NCBI GenBank assembly: GCA_944393745.1
Contig: CALYBD010000001.1
Span: 1 to 64,000, forward strand
DNA: 64,000 nucleotides
Direction: 5' to 3'
Source: an uncultured Alphaproteobacteria bacterium
GTDB taxonomy: Bacteria; Pseudomonadota; Alphaproteobacteria; CAAGCB01; CAG-977
Below are positions 53,880 to 61,040 of this stretch, piece by piece. Within the stretch, counting starts at the first letter, position 1, and every line of letters starts with the position of its first letter. The position numbers and the translations under genes are program-made. The notes beneath the pieces were generated by a model that did not search any database, was not told the DNA's origin, and saw only the letters and a list, made by a program, of their open reading frames with translations.

Positions 53880-54917
53880 TTATTTTTCGGGATTTGCCGG
53901 CAGGACAAAGACCTGGTTCGGATAAATCAGATCCGGATCCTTAATTTGATTTTTGTTTGCCTGATAAATCGTGACATAAGCAAATCCCGTACCGTATAAA
54001 TGCTTGGCAATTTTCCACAAACAATCGCCTTTGACAACACGGATCCGGCGACGTTTTTCTTCTTCAAGTCCTTTTTCGATTTCGAACGGGACTTCGACAC
54101 GGGCCGTCACTTTCCCCTTTAAATCCACCTTATCCGCGCGAATCAGATATTTACGTCCGGGTTCTAATTTCCTGGGAACACGCAAGGACCAATTCCCGGC
54201 CTGCGCCCATATGTTGCCCAAGAACAAATTATCCGCATATAAATTAATGCGCCCGTCTTCGCTGACGGTTCCCTGTACGACAAAAGCTTCATTGACATAA
54301 TTAACAGAGCGTATATCGATATCCACGCGCACCTGGGGCACCGGTGCCTGCAGCACATCGACCTGTTCGGCATCGGGGGACATGATTACCGCCAAAGCCT
54401 CTTCGGTATTTTGAGGTTCCGGAACATTAACGACAACGACTTCGGATTCGTCACGGGAATTCATCGATTCATCGCGCAGCCATATTTCATGCGTTCCGCT
54501 GACAAGCGGTTCGGAGGGGATATAAACCCATTCCCCGTTTTCATTCACCGTAAATTCACTTAGAACGCTTTCGCCGTCCATCAAAGAAACAACGGCGCCG
54601 GCTTCACCTTTTCCGGCGGCGATCATGCTGCCGTCCTTTTCGACTCGGACAATATCGAACGTTGCTTTTAATTTCGGTTCTGCCGGCAGTGTTTCCTCGC
54701 CCGTTTCGGCGGGACTGTTTTGCTCTGACATTATTTGTTCGTCAACAGGCGACTGATCGTCAAAATCCGGCGGCGTTAAATCTGTTTTTTGTTCCGAAAC
54801 AGCCGGTTCGTCCGTAAAGGGAAGGGCCTGTTTTTCCCCGGAATCCGGATAAAAAGCAAAGATTAAAAGCAGAACGATAAAAAGAACAGCCACGGCAACG
54901 GCGGTATTTTTTTTCAC
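53880..54917 (-). CDS. LysM-domain envelope protein
   Basis: The 345-residue protein has one N-terminal membrane helix (about 7-24), an acidic linker, two Ig-like beta domains (about 85-175 and 195-285) and a C-terminal LysM domain (VVKGDCLWKIAKHLYG and YPNQVFVLP) that binds peptidoglycan. This architecture is common in alphaproteobacteria and its role is structural or unknown. It is monocistronic. Confidence 0.88.
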   Translation of the reverse strand: MKKNTAVAVAVLFIVLLLIFAFYPDSGEKQALPFTDEPAVSEQKTDLTPPDFDDQSPVDEQIMSEQNSPAETGEETLPAEPKLKATFDIVRVEKDGSMIAAGKGEAGAVVSLMDGESVLSEFTVNENGEWVYIPSEPLVSGTHEIWLRDESMNSRDESEVVVVNVPEPQNTEEALAVIMSPDAEQVDVLQAPVPQVRVDIDIRSVNYVNEAFVVQGTVSEDGRINLYADNLFLGNIWAQAGNWSLRVPRKLEPGRKYLIRADKVDLKGKVTARVEVPFEIEKGLEEEKRRRIRVVKGDCLWKIAKHLYGTGFAYVTIYQANKNQIKDPDLIYPNQVFVLPANPEK

Positions 54918-54956
54918 GATGACACCCAGAAAAAATAAAAAAAAGACAAAACCCTC

Positions 54957-54985
54957 TTGCAGTATATCAAACTTCGCGCTATAAG
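54957..54985 (+). promoter_or_regulatory. Promoter for tRNA-Pro
   Basis: TTGCAG (54957-54962) and TATAAG (54980-54985) are separated by 17 bases and end 14 bases before the tRNA. Confidence 0.65.
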
Positions 54986-54999
54986 CAATAACACTTATT

Positions 55000-55076
55000 C
55001 GGAGTGTAGCTCAGCTTGGTAGAGCACTACGTTCGGGACGTAGGGGCCGGAGGTTCAAATCCTCTCACTCCGACCA
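55000..55076 (+). tRNA. tRNA-Pro (anticodon CGG)
   Basis: The acceptor arms CGGAGTG (55000-55006) and CACTCCG pair perfectly. The D arm reads AGCTCAGCTTGGTAGAGC. The anticodon stem CTACG/CGTAG encloses TTCGGGA, so the anticodon is CGG (codon CCG). GGAGG/CCTCT forms the T arm with one mismatch or G-T pair. CCA is encoded at 55074-55076. Confidence 0.95.
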
Positions 55077-55080
55077 TTAT

Positions 55081-55108
55081 AAAAAACCACCTTTCGGGGT
55101 GGTTTTTT
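55081..55108 (+). terminator. Terminator after tRNA-Pro (repeat copy 1)
   Basis: An 11-bp stem (55081-55091 with 55098-55108) closes a six-base loop and ends in T residues. Confidence 0.88.
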
Positions 55109-55236
55109 TATAATATATTTTGAATCGGATTTGAACCGGAGAAGGAGGTTCGGCCGAAGCAAAGCGAAGGCAACGCCGGATACGGCGGCCCGTCAGGGCG
55201 AACAACGTGAGTAAATCCTCTCACTCCGACCATTAT

Positions 55237-55266
55237 AAAAAAACCACCTTTCGGGGTGGTTTTTTT
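55237..55266 (+). terminator. Second copy of the tRNA-Pro terminator (repeat copy 2)
   Basis: The same hairpin recurs 156 bases on (CCACC at 55244-55248 with GGTGG at 55255-55259 plus flanking A/T runs). Confidence 0.85.
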
Positions 55267-55409
55267 ATAATATATTTGAATCGGATTTGAACCGAAGAAG
55301 GAGGTTCGGCTGAAGCAAAGCGAAGGCAACGCCGGATACGGCGGCCCGTCAGGACGAGCAGTGCGCGTAAATCCTCTTACTGTGTCCGAATCAGATAAGA
55401 CAGATCTGA

Positions 55410-56306
55410 TCAACGATCGGCAAATTCTTTTTGTACCGCCGTTAAAAAAGCTTTGGCTGCCGGGGAGAAAACCTGATACTTTTTCCACACAATATCCAGT
55501 CCGGATTCCAAAGCGGGATCCAACGGACGAAAACAAACACTGCCGCCGTTTCTGATATTAATCAGCTTATCCAACGTCAAAGCATAGCCGATCCCCTGTT
55601 CAACCAGCATGACGGCATTAAAAAGCAGATTATACGTCGCCGTAATATTCAATTTTTCAAAATCACTGCCGAACCAGTTTAAAAATCCGTTATAAGCCGG
55701 CGTTTTCTGAACCGTTTGCCGGGAAAGAATCAACGGCAAACTCAATAAATCCTGACGGGTAATACTTTTTTTGCGAGCTAAAGGACTGTTTTTTGGCATA
55801 ATTACGCCCCAAACATCTTTATGCGGTAAATTTATGACGTGATATTTCGACAGATCCGTCGGCTGAATCAAAAGCCCGAAATCCAACAGCCCCTTATCCA
55901 AACGTTCGGTAACGTCCTGAGCATTACCGCTGTACAAATGACAGCGAATACCGGGATATTCTTCCCGTAAATTTCCGATCACTTTTGCGATCAGCCGCAT
56001 ACCGTCGGTTTCCCCGCTGCCGATATAAATTTCTCCGCCGACAGTTTGTTCCATACTGTCAAATTCCGCTTTGGTTTTGGAAACCATATCAACGATTTCT
56101 TCGGCACGACGGCGCAAAATCATTCCCTCCGCCGTCAAAGAAACACTGTGGCTGCCCCGGATCAACAGCTGCTGCCCCAATTCTGCCTCTAATTCCCTGA
56201 TCTGACGGGAAAGTGTCGGTTGCGTCACATTTAAAAACGCAGCGGCTCCTGTAAAACTGCCTTCTTTGGCAACGGTCAAAAAATAACGTAAAACCCGGAT
56301 TTCCAT
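55410..56306 (-). CDS. LysR-family transcriptional regulator
   Basis: The 298-residue protein has the N-terminal winged helix (VLRYFLTVAKEGSFTGAAAFLNVTQPTLSRQIRELEAELG in outline) and a periplasmic-binding-like effector domain. The start at 56306 aligns with family starts (MEIRVLRYF). An upstream in-frame ATG at 56372 would add 22 foreign residues. It is divergent from the Tat redox operon and is its likely regulator. The inducer is unknown. Confidence 0.93.
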   Translation of the reverse strand: MEIRVLRYFLTVAKEGSFTGAAAFLNVTQPTLSRQIRELEAELGQQLLIRGSHSVSLTAEGMILRRRAEEIVDMVSKTKAEFDSMEQTVGGEIYIGSGETDGMRLIAKVIGNLREEYPGIRCHLYSGNAQDVTERLDKGLLDFGLLIQPTDLSKYHVINLPHKDVWGVIMPKNSPLARKKSITRQDLLSLPLILSRQTVQKTPAYNGFLNWFGSDFEKLNITATYNLLFNAVMLVEQGIGYALTLDKLINIRNGGSVCFRPLDPALESGLDIVWKKYQVFSPAAKAFLTAVQKEFADR

Positions 56307-56370
56307 ATTTTTATCTTTTCGCGTCCCTTGCGTTTCCCATGATATGCTTATAAAACATAATATATCATTC

Positions 56371-56399
56371 ATTATAAGTATTTGCTATTTTTATTGAAA
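56371..56399 (-). promoter_or_regulatory. Promoter for the LysR gene
   Basis: On the minus strand a perfect TATAAT (56371-56376) lies 17 bases from TTTCAA (56394-56399). The start would be near 56364, in the region where LysR boxes normally sit. Confidence 0.5.
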
Positions 56400-56506
56400 G
56401 TTTTATTCTTAAATTATACGTTTTTCGGAATATGAAAAAACAAATGCCACAACGTTTGCCGTATTCTGTGCTATGCACAGCAGACCTTTGCCAGGAGAGG
56501 TTCAAA

Positions 56507-57499
56507 ATGAACAGAAGAGATTTTTGTAAATTATCTGCCGGCGCCGCCGTTGCCGGAATTTTGGGAAATACTTTAAAGATTAAACCGTCTTTCGCACAGA
56601 CGCCGGAAAAAACAAAAGCATCAGACACCGAACAGCAAACCGATTCGGAAAAAGACAAGCCGATTGTTTATTTTTCGCGGGAAATTACGCCGGAAAGCCT
56701 TTTAAAACTTTACGCAAAAATCAATCAAAACATTACGGGGAAAACAGCCCTTAAGCTGCATACCGGCGAACCCAACGGTCCCAATTTGTTGCCCCGAGAG
56801 CTTGCAAAAGCGTTGCAGGCTCAGATTCCCGACAGCACGATTGTCGAATGCAATGTTTTATACGACAGTCCGCGCCAAAATACAGAAGGACATCTGGAAA
56901 CCTTAAAAATAAACGGTTGGACATTTTGCCCGGTAGACATCATGGACGCCGACGGTGACGTCAATTTGCCGATTATCGGCGGAAAACATTTAAAAGAAGT
57001 CGCTGTCGGAAAGAATATCAAAAATTATGAATCCATGGTGGTCTACACACACTTTAAAGGTCATGCCATGGGCGGATTCGGCGGGTCTTTGAAAAATATT
57101 GCCATCGGATGCGCTTCCGGTAAAACGGGCAAAGCTCAGCTGCACGGCGAAGGCTGGCCGATCGGAAAAGAATTTTTGGAAAGAATGGTTGAAGGCGGAA
57201 AAGCCGTCTGTGATCATTTCGGTAAAAAAATCACTTATATTAACGTGCTGAAAAATATTTCGGTTGATTGCGATTGTGATGCTCACGGCGCAAAGCCGAC
57301 CTGCCCGGATATCGGGATTTTGGCCTCTGCCGACATATTGGCAATTGATCAGGCTTGTATTGATTTGGTTTATGCTCTGCCCGAAAAAGACAACCATGAT
57401 ATTGTCGAACGAATCGAATCCCGTGAAGGGTTGCATCAGTTGGAATACATGGACGAATTAAAGATGGGCAGCAGAAAATATACCCTAATTGAAGTCTGA
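56507..57499 (+). CDS. Tat-exported DUF362-domain protein
   Basis: The 330-residue protein has a twin-arginine signal (MNRRDFCKLSAGAAV, cleavage near PSFA at about 30) and a DUF362 body: ALKLHTGEPNGPN, THFKGHAMGGFGGSLKNIAIG and DCDCDAH, with an Asp near the C-terminus. DUF362 proteins are often linked to Fe-S proteins. Here a separate Fe-S oxidoreductase follows. The ATG at 56507 has AGGAGAGG upstream and opens with the Tat motif. Two bases separate it from the next gene. Confidence 0.88.
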   Translation: MNRRDFCKLSAGAAVAGILGNTLKIKPSFAQTPEKTKASDTEQQTDSEKDKPIVYFSREITPESLLKLYAKINQNITGKTALKLHTGEPNGPNLLPRELAKALQAQIPDSTIVECNVLYDSPRQNTEGHLETLKINGWTFCPVDIMDADGDVNLPIIGGKHLKEVAVGKNIKNYESMVVYTHFKGHAMGGFGGSLKNIAIGCASGKTGKAQLHGEGWPIGKEFLERMVEGGKAVCDHFGKKITYINVLKNISVDCDCDAHGAKPTCPDIGILASADILAIDQACIDLVYALPEKDNHDIVERIESREGLHQLEYMDELKMGSRKYTLIEV

Positions 57500-57501
57500 T
57501 A

Positions 57502-58746
57502 ATGAACCGCAGAAAATTTTTAGGAACAACTCTTTCTGCCGCCGCTTTAACAGTGCTGGGACGTTTCGGAGCACAGGCCGACGAGGCGGCAGAGAAGAGA
57601 ATTAACCTTCCGAAAACAAATACGGCCGAAAAGAAAATGCAAATGATTTATCGCCCGTTGGGGAAAACAGGAAAATCCGTCAGCGTCATCGCTTTGGGGA
57701 TTGAAGGATTTCGATACAAATCCGCTCAGCAAACCAAAGAAATGATTGATTTTGCTTTTGAAAACGGCATCAATTTCATTGACGTTTGCTTATCGGATCC
57801 CGTGCTGCTGAATAATTTAAAGCACGCCATCGCCAACAGGCGGGATCAATTCGTTATCCAGGGACATATCGGAACCATTTGGGAAAACGGACAGTATCGC
57901 CGCAGCCGGGATTTACAGGCTTCCAAAGCCGCTTATGCCCGTATGCTGGACGCTTTTGGCGGCAGGACAGATGTCGGGATGATTCATTATGTTGATGACG
58001 AAAACGATTTTGACCGACTGTTTGGCGCAGGAATCATCGATTACGCCATGCAATTAAAAAATGACGGCAAAATCGGAGCAATCGGAATCAGCACGCACAG
58101 TCCGTTGATCGGACGCAAAGCCGTTGAATCCGGAATCATTGACGTCATTATGTTTTCTGCCAATCTGGGGTACGATTTAAATCCCGAAAAGAACGAAATT
58201 CAATATGACAAAGATCGTCTGGACTTTTACGAGCTGTGCGCCCGCAAAAACATTGCCATTGATGTGATGAAACCTTACGGCGGCGGAAATTTGCTGAACG
58301 CGGATATCTCTCCGTTCGGAAAGGCTTTTACCCCTGTACAGGCGCTTCATTACGTCTTAACGCGTCCGGGGGTCGCCGCGGCAATGGTCGGCTGTCAGAA
58401 TATTGATCAGATTGCTCAGGCATTGGCCTGGTGCACGGCTTCGCCCGAACAAAAAGACTATGCCCGTGAATTTCATGAAATTAATGCCAAATCCTGGATC
58501 GGACATTGTTTGTACTGCGGACATTGCGCCCCTTGTCCTCAAAATATCAATATTGCCGATGTCAATAAATATCTGAATTTGGCTTTGGCTCAGACGGAAA
58601 TTCCGTTGACCGTCAAAGATCACTACCGATTGTTAAAACATCATGCCGGAGAATGTATCCGATGCGGTGTGTGCGAAATGCGTTGTCCGTTTCGCGTATC
58701 CGTGCGTGAAAAGATGCAACAGGCCGTTAAGGTTTTCGGCTATTAA
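57502..58746 (+). CDS. Tat-exported aldo/keto reductase with two [4Fe-4S] motifs
   Basis: The 414-residue protein has a twin-arginine signal (MNRRKFLGTTLSAAA), an aldo/keto reductase barrel (about 50-310) beginning RPLGKTGKSVSVIALG, and a C-terminal ferredoxin-like part with C-L-Y-C-G-H-C-A-P-C-P near 335 and C-I-R-C-G-V-C-E-M-R-C-P near 375, enough for two [4Fe-4S] clusters. In the barrel, the usual HIDTA motif reads FIDVCLSD, so the catalytic Asp is followed by unusual residues and the Tyr of the tetrad is not obvious. It may be an electron-transfer protein rather than a sugar reductase. Confidence 0.9.
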   Translation: MNRRKFLGTTLSAAALTVLGRFGAQADEAAEKRINLPKTNTAEKKMQMIYRPLGKTGKSVSVIALGIEGFRYKSAQQTKEMIDFAFENGINFIDVCLSDPVLLNNLKHAIANRRDQFVIQGHIGTIWENGQYRRSRDLQASKAAYARMLDAFGGRTDVGMIHYVDDENDFDRLFGAGIIDYAMQLKNDGKIGAIGISTHSPLIGRKAVESGIIDVIMFSANLGYDLNPEKNEIQYDKDRLDFYELCARKNIAIDVMKPYGGGNLLNADISPFGKAFTPVQALHYVLTRPGVAAAMVGCQNIDQIAQALAWCTASPEQKDYAREFHEINAKSWIGHCLYCGHCAPCPQNINIADVNKYLNLALAQTEIPLTVKDHYRLLKHHAGECIRCGVCEMRCPFRVSVREKMQQAVKVFGY

Positions 58747-58774
58747 TGCTCTCTTTTAAAAACAGGAGATTGAA

Positions 58775-59314
58775 ATGCAAAAAAACATCTTGGTTATTTC
58801 CTCAACGCTGCGTAAAGCGGGAAATTCGGACATTCTGGCCGATGAATTTATCCGCGGAGCCGAAAGCAAAGGACACAGCGTTGAAAAAATTTCTTTGCAA
58901 GCAAAGCAGATCGGATTTTGCAAAGGCTGCTTAAGCTGCCAAAAAACGCAGAACTGTATCATCAAAGACGATGTCGCGGCGATTTTGGAAAAAATAAAAA
59001 CGGCAAATGTTATTGCTTTTGCCACGCCGATTTATTTTTATGAAATATGCGGTCAGCTGAAAACCTTGCTGGACAGGACAAATCCGCTGTTTACGACCGA
59101 TTATCAATTCCGGGAAATTTATCTGTTGGCAACGGCGGCGGATACGGACAGTCATGCTGTTGACAATGCCGTCAAAGCCGTCAACGGCTGGGTGGAATGT
59201 TTTCCGAAAACATCTTTAAAAGGCGTTGTATTCGGCGGCGGCGTAACAAATGTCGGAGAAGTCAGAAATACATCAGCGGCCGAACAAGCTTTTAAAGCCG
59301 GACAGAACGTGTAA
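58775..59314 (+). CDS. Flavodoxin-fold NAD(P)H-dependent oxidoreductase / iron-sulfur flavoprotein
   Basis: The 179-residue protein has a flavodoxin-like fold, ILVISSTLRKAGNSDILA at the FMN phosphate loop and FATPIYFYEICGQLKTLLDRT downstream. The cysteines C-K-G-C-L-S-C-x5-C near 49-62 resemble the compact cluster motif of iron-sulfur flavoproteins. It has no signal peptide, so it acts in the cytoplasm, unlike the two preceding Tat proteins. It could feed or receive electrons for the pathway. GGAG precedes the ATG. Confidence 0.9.
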   Translation: MQKNILVISSTLRKAGNSDILADEFIRGAESKGHSVEKISLQAKQIGFCKGCLSCQKTQNCIIKDDVAAILEKIKTANVIAFATPIYFYEICGQLKTLLDRTNPLFTTDYQFREIYLLATAADTDSHAVDNAVKAVNGWVECFPKTSLKGVVFGGGVTNVGEVRNTSAAEQAFKAGQNV

Positions 59315-59369
59315 AGAAAAATATGCCGACAAATATACATGCCCCTTTAACAACAACCGCGCCTTTTGA

Positions 59370-59504
59370 CGGAATATCGGTCCGTATTACGGACCGGGAT
59401 ATACGGATAATCTGATCATTATGGGACATATCACCGAAGGATTAGAAAAACTGGCAACAATTGACCACGGTTTTACGGCTGTAATAGAAAAAGCATCTTT
59501 TTAG
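59370..59504 (+). pseudogene. Remnant of a cyclophilin-type protein gene (C-terminal fragment)
   Basis: A frame open from 59370 to the TAG at 59502-59504 reads GPYYGPGYTDNLIIMGHITEGLEKLATIDHG in outline and ends FTAVIEKASF. This resembles the C-terminus of cyclophilin-like proteins, which often accompany flavodoxin genes of this type. A TGA lies just upstream, and no start or N-terminal part is seen. The identification is tentative, and a short true peptide from the ATG at 59421 cannot be ruled out. Confidence 0.45.
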
Positions 59505-59506
59505 GG

Positions 59507-59935
59507 TTAATTTGAACCGATTAAAATTTCCAGGGTATGTTTTTCTTCAATGGCGGATAACGGTTGGGAAAGACCGATTTGTTTTTGTTGAGGAGCCATA
59601 CCGATATATATTTTTTTCAAATCGACCCCTTCTTGCAAAAACACCGCTGCCGCATTTCTGGCGCGATCCAAAGCGCCCAAAGCCTGATCTGCGGCGGCAC
59701 CATGATAAGACAACCGTCCCGACAGACAGATGAAATCGTCGTTTTTGCGAACGTCCGAAGCGATTCTTTTCAGCCGGCGGACGGCCGGTTCGTTTAATTC
59801 GGCGCTGCCGTATTCAAATAACAGCGTTAAACGTTGTTTTTGATGACGAATCGGACAGCCGGTATAATCATGAAAATCAGTCTGAACACAAGAATTTAAA
59901 AAAAATGCAGCTAAAAGCAAAAACTTTCTTTTCAT
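59507..59935 (-). CDS. OmpA-like lipoprotein
   Basis: The 142-residue protein has a lipoprotein signal with lipobox LNSC (cysteine 16). The mature part resembles an OmpA C-terminal peptidoglycan-binding domain: LTLLFEYGSAELNEPAVRRLKRIA, then LSYHGAAADQALGALDRARNAAAVF and a strand near the C-terminus. The key NxxL/Rxx motif is partly present in ALDRARNAAAVFL. The match is weaker than for Pal. Confidence 0.7.
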   Translation of the reverse strand: MKRKFLLLAAFFLNSCVQTDFHDYTGCPIRHQKQRLTLLFEYGSAELNEPAVRRLKRIASDVRKNDDFICLSGRLSYHGAAADQALGALDRARNAAAVFLQEGVDLKKIYIGMAPQQKQIGLSQPLSAIEEKHTLEILIGSN

Positions 59936-59975
59936 TTAGGGTCTCCTTGTGCTAATAAAGGGGTTGTCCCTTTTC

Positions 59976-60063
59976 GCGGATATGGTGGAATGGTAGACAC
60001 AACAGACTTAAAATCTGTTGAGGCTTTGTCCTCGTGCGGGTTCAAGTCCCGCTTTCCGCACCA
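59976..60063 (+). tRNA. tRNA-Leu (anticodon TAA)
   Basis: The acceptor arms GCGGATA and TTTCCGC pair with one T-T mismatch. The anticodon arm AACAGA/TCTGTT encloses CTTAAAA, giving anticodon TAA (codon TTA). A long variable arm (GAGGCTTTGTCCTC) marks tRNA-Leu, and CCA is encoded at 60061-60063. Confidence 0.94.
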
Positions 60064-60076
60064 ATCACTATAATAC

Positions 60077-60103
60077 AAAAACTGCCAAATCGGCAGTTTT
60101 TTT
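60077..60103 (+). terminator. Terminator after tRNA-Leu
   Basis: A 10-bp stem (60077-60086 with 60092-60101) closes a five-base loop and continues into T residues. Confidence 0.88.
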
Positions 60104-60274
60104 ATTTCCGGAATCAATAAACGGACCATTCTTGTTTGCTTTAAACGCGCCTGATCGGATTTGTTCAAAGTCATAAATATCAAAACCCCGACCGCGAAAA
60201 AAACACCCCGGCGAACAGACTTAAAACTGTGTCAGAATCATACGTGAAATCGAAATTAAAATCGTCGATACAAC

Positions 60275-60649
60275 TTATTTCATGTCCGAAGACGAATAAC
60301 CTGTCGGACAGTTGATTTCCACCAGCTTTTCAATCATCTGATGCAGCAAATCAACCTGTTTCGTATCGACAGCTTTATAATACACCTCCTTGCCTTCGCG
60401 CCGGCTGGTAATCAAACCGCCCGCCTTTAGTTGTTTTAAATGATGCGAAACGGCAGGACTGCTCATCTTCATCAAAGCCGAAATATTAATAACGCATTCT
60501 TCGCAATGGCACAGCAACCAGAAAATTCGTATGCGACTGCTGTCGTCCAGCTGCTTGAAAATTTCTGATACCGCCTGAAAATCCCGCGTTTCGGGCATAT
60601 GGTCAAAATGATGCTCTATCATCTGGCCGTGATTATGGGGCAACGGCAT
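60275..60649 (-). CDS. ArsR/SmtB-family metal sensor
   Basis: The 124-residue repressor has a winged-helix domain (ISALMKMSSPAVSHHLKQLKAGGLITSRREGKEVYYKA in outline). C47, C49 and C52 (CHCEEC) lie just before the recognition helices, like the thiolate site of CadC-type cadmium/lead/zinc sensors. A His-rich start (HNHGQMIEHHFDH) adds further possible ligands. It is divergent from the metal ATPase operon, which it probably represses. Confidence 0.92.
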   Translation of the reverse strand: MPLPHNHGQMIEHHFDHMPETRDFQAVSEIFKQLDDSSRIRIFWLLCHCEECVINISALMKMSSPAVSHHLKQLKAGGLITSRREGKEVYYKAVDTKQVDLLHQMIEKLVEINCPTGYSSSDMK

Positions 60650-60746
60650 GGCAACCTCCTGATCTGATTTTTCCGTCAGTATAATTCATTCATAAAAAAA
60701 CAGATAATAAATTCCTGTTGACATCTTTTTGTTTTAGATCTACTCT

Positions 60747-60778
60747 TTAATTAAATGATTGTTTAATTGTTTAATTAA
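60747..60778. promoter_or_regulatory. Probable ArsR-type operator
   Basis: TTAATTAAA (60747-60755) and TTTAATTAA (60770-60778) form a perfect inverted repeat around 14 bases, just before the ribosome site of the HMA gene. The position lets the divergent ArsR protein block the metal-efflux operon. Confidence 0.5.
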
Positions 60779-60790
60779 CAGGAGGTTCCC

Positions 60791-61009
60791 ATGAAAAAAA
60801 CATACAAAATCGACGTCGACTGCGCCAACTGCGCCGACAAAATGGAATTGGCCGCCCAAAAAACAGCCGGTGTAAAAGAGGCTACGGTTAATTTTATGGC
60901 CTTAAAGATGACCGTTGATTTCGAAGACGATCAAAATATTGACGCCGTTATGCGAGAAGTCCGCAAAAACTGCAAAAAAGTCGAAGACGACTGCGAGGTT
61001 TACTTATAA
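60791..61009 (+). CDS. Heavy-metal-associated (HMA) domain protein
   Basis: The 72-residue protein is a single HMA domain with the metal-binding CxxC in DCANCADK and the usual ferredoxin-like length. It matches the N-terminal domain of zinc/cadmium ATPases but is a separate gene here. It is probably a metallochaperone for the ATPase encoded 31 bases downstream. GGAGG precedes the ATG. Confidence 0.93.
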   Translation: MKKTYKIDVDCANCADKMELAAQKTAGVKEATVNFMALKMTVDFEDDQNIDAVMREVRKNCKKVEDDCEVYL

Positions 61010-61040
61010 CTTTCCGGTGATGTAAAACGGGACAAAAGCC

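Larger units (their letters stand above)
55057..55380 (+). repeat. 156-bp tandem repeats beginning with the tRNA-Pro 3' end
   Basis: Copy 1 (55057-55212) starts with the last 20 bases of the tRNA gene, continues through the terminator hairpin and a 90-base GC-richer block, and copy 2 (55213-55368) repeats it with few changes. A third copy breaks off after about a dozen bases at 55369-55380. The arrangement parallels the E. coli tyrT locus, where 178-bp repeats each contain the tRNA 3' end. The repeat body has hairpin-forming stretches such as CGCC-GGATAC-GGCG. Confidence 0.92.

Noticed and set aside
55057-55380. Prophage or island attachment sites at tRNA-Pro
   Set aside because: The repeats are directly adjacent with no integrase or foreign genes between them, so tandem duplication explains them better.
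55108-55536. 142-codon minus-strand frame across the tRNA repeats
   Set aside because: It consists of the reverse complement of the repeat array plus the end of the LysR gene in another frame and contains the same peptide twice. No ribosome site or family match was seen.
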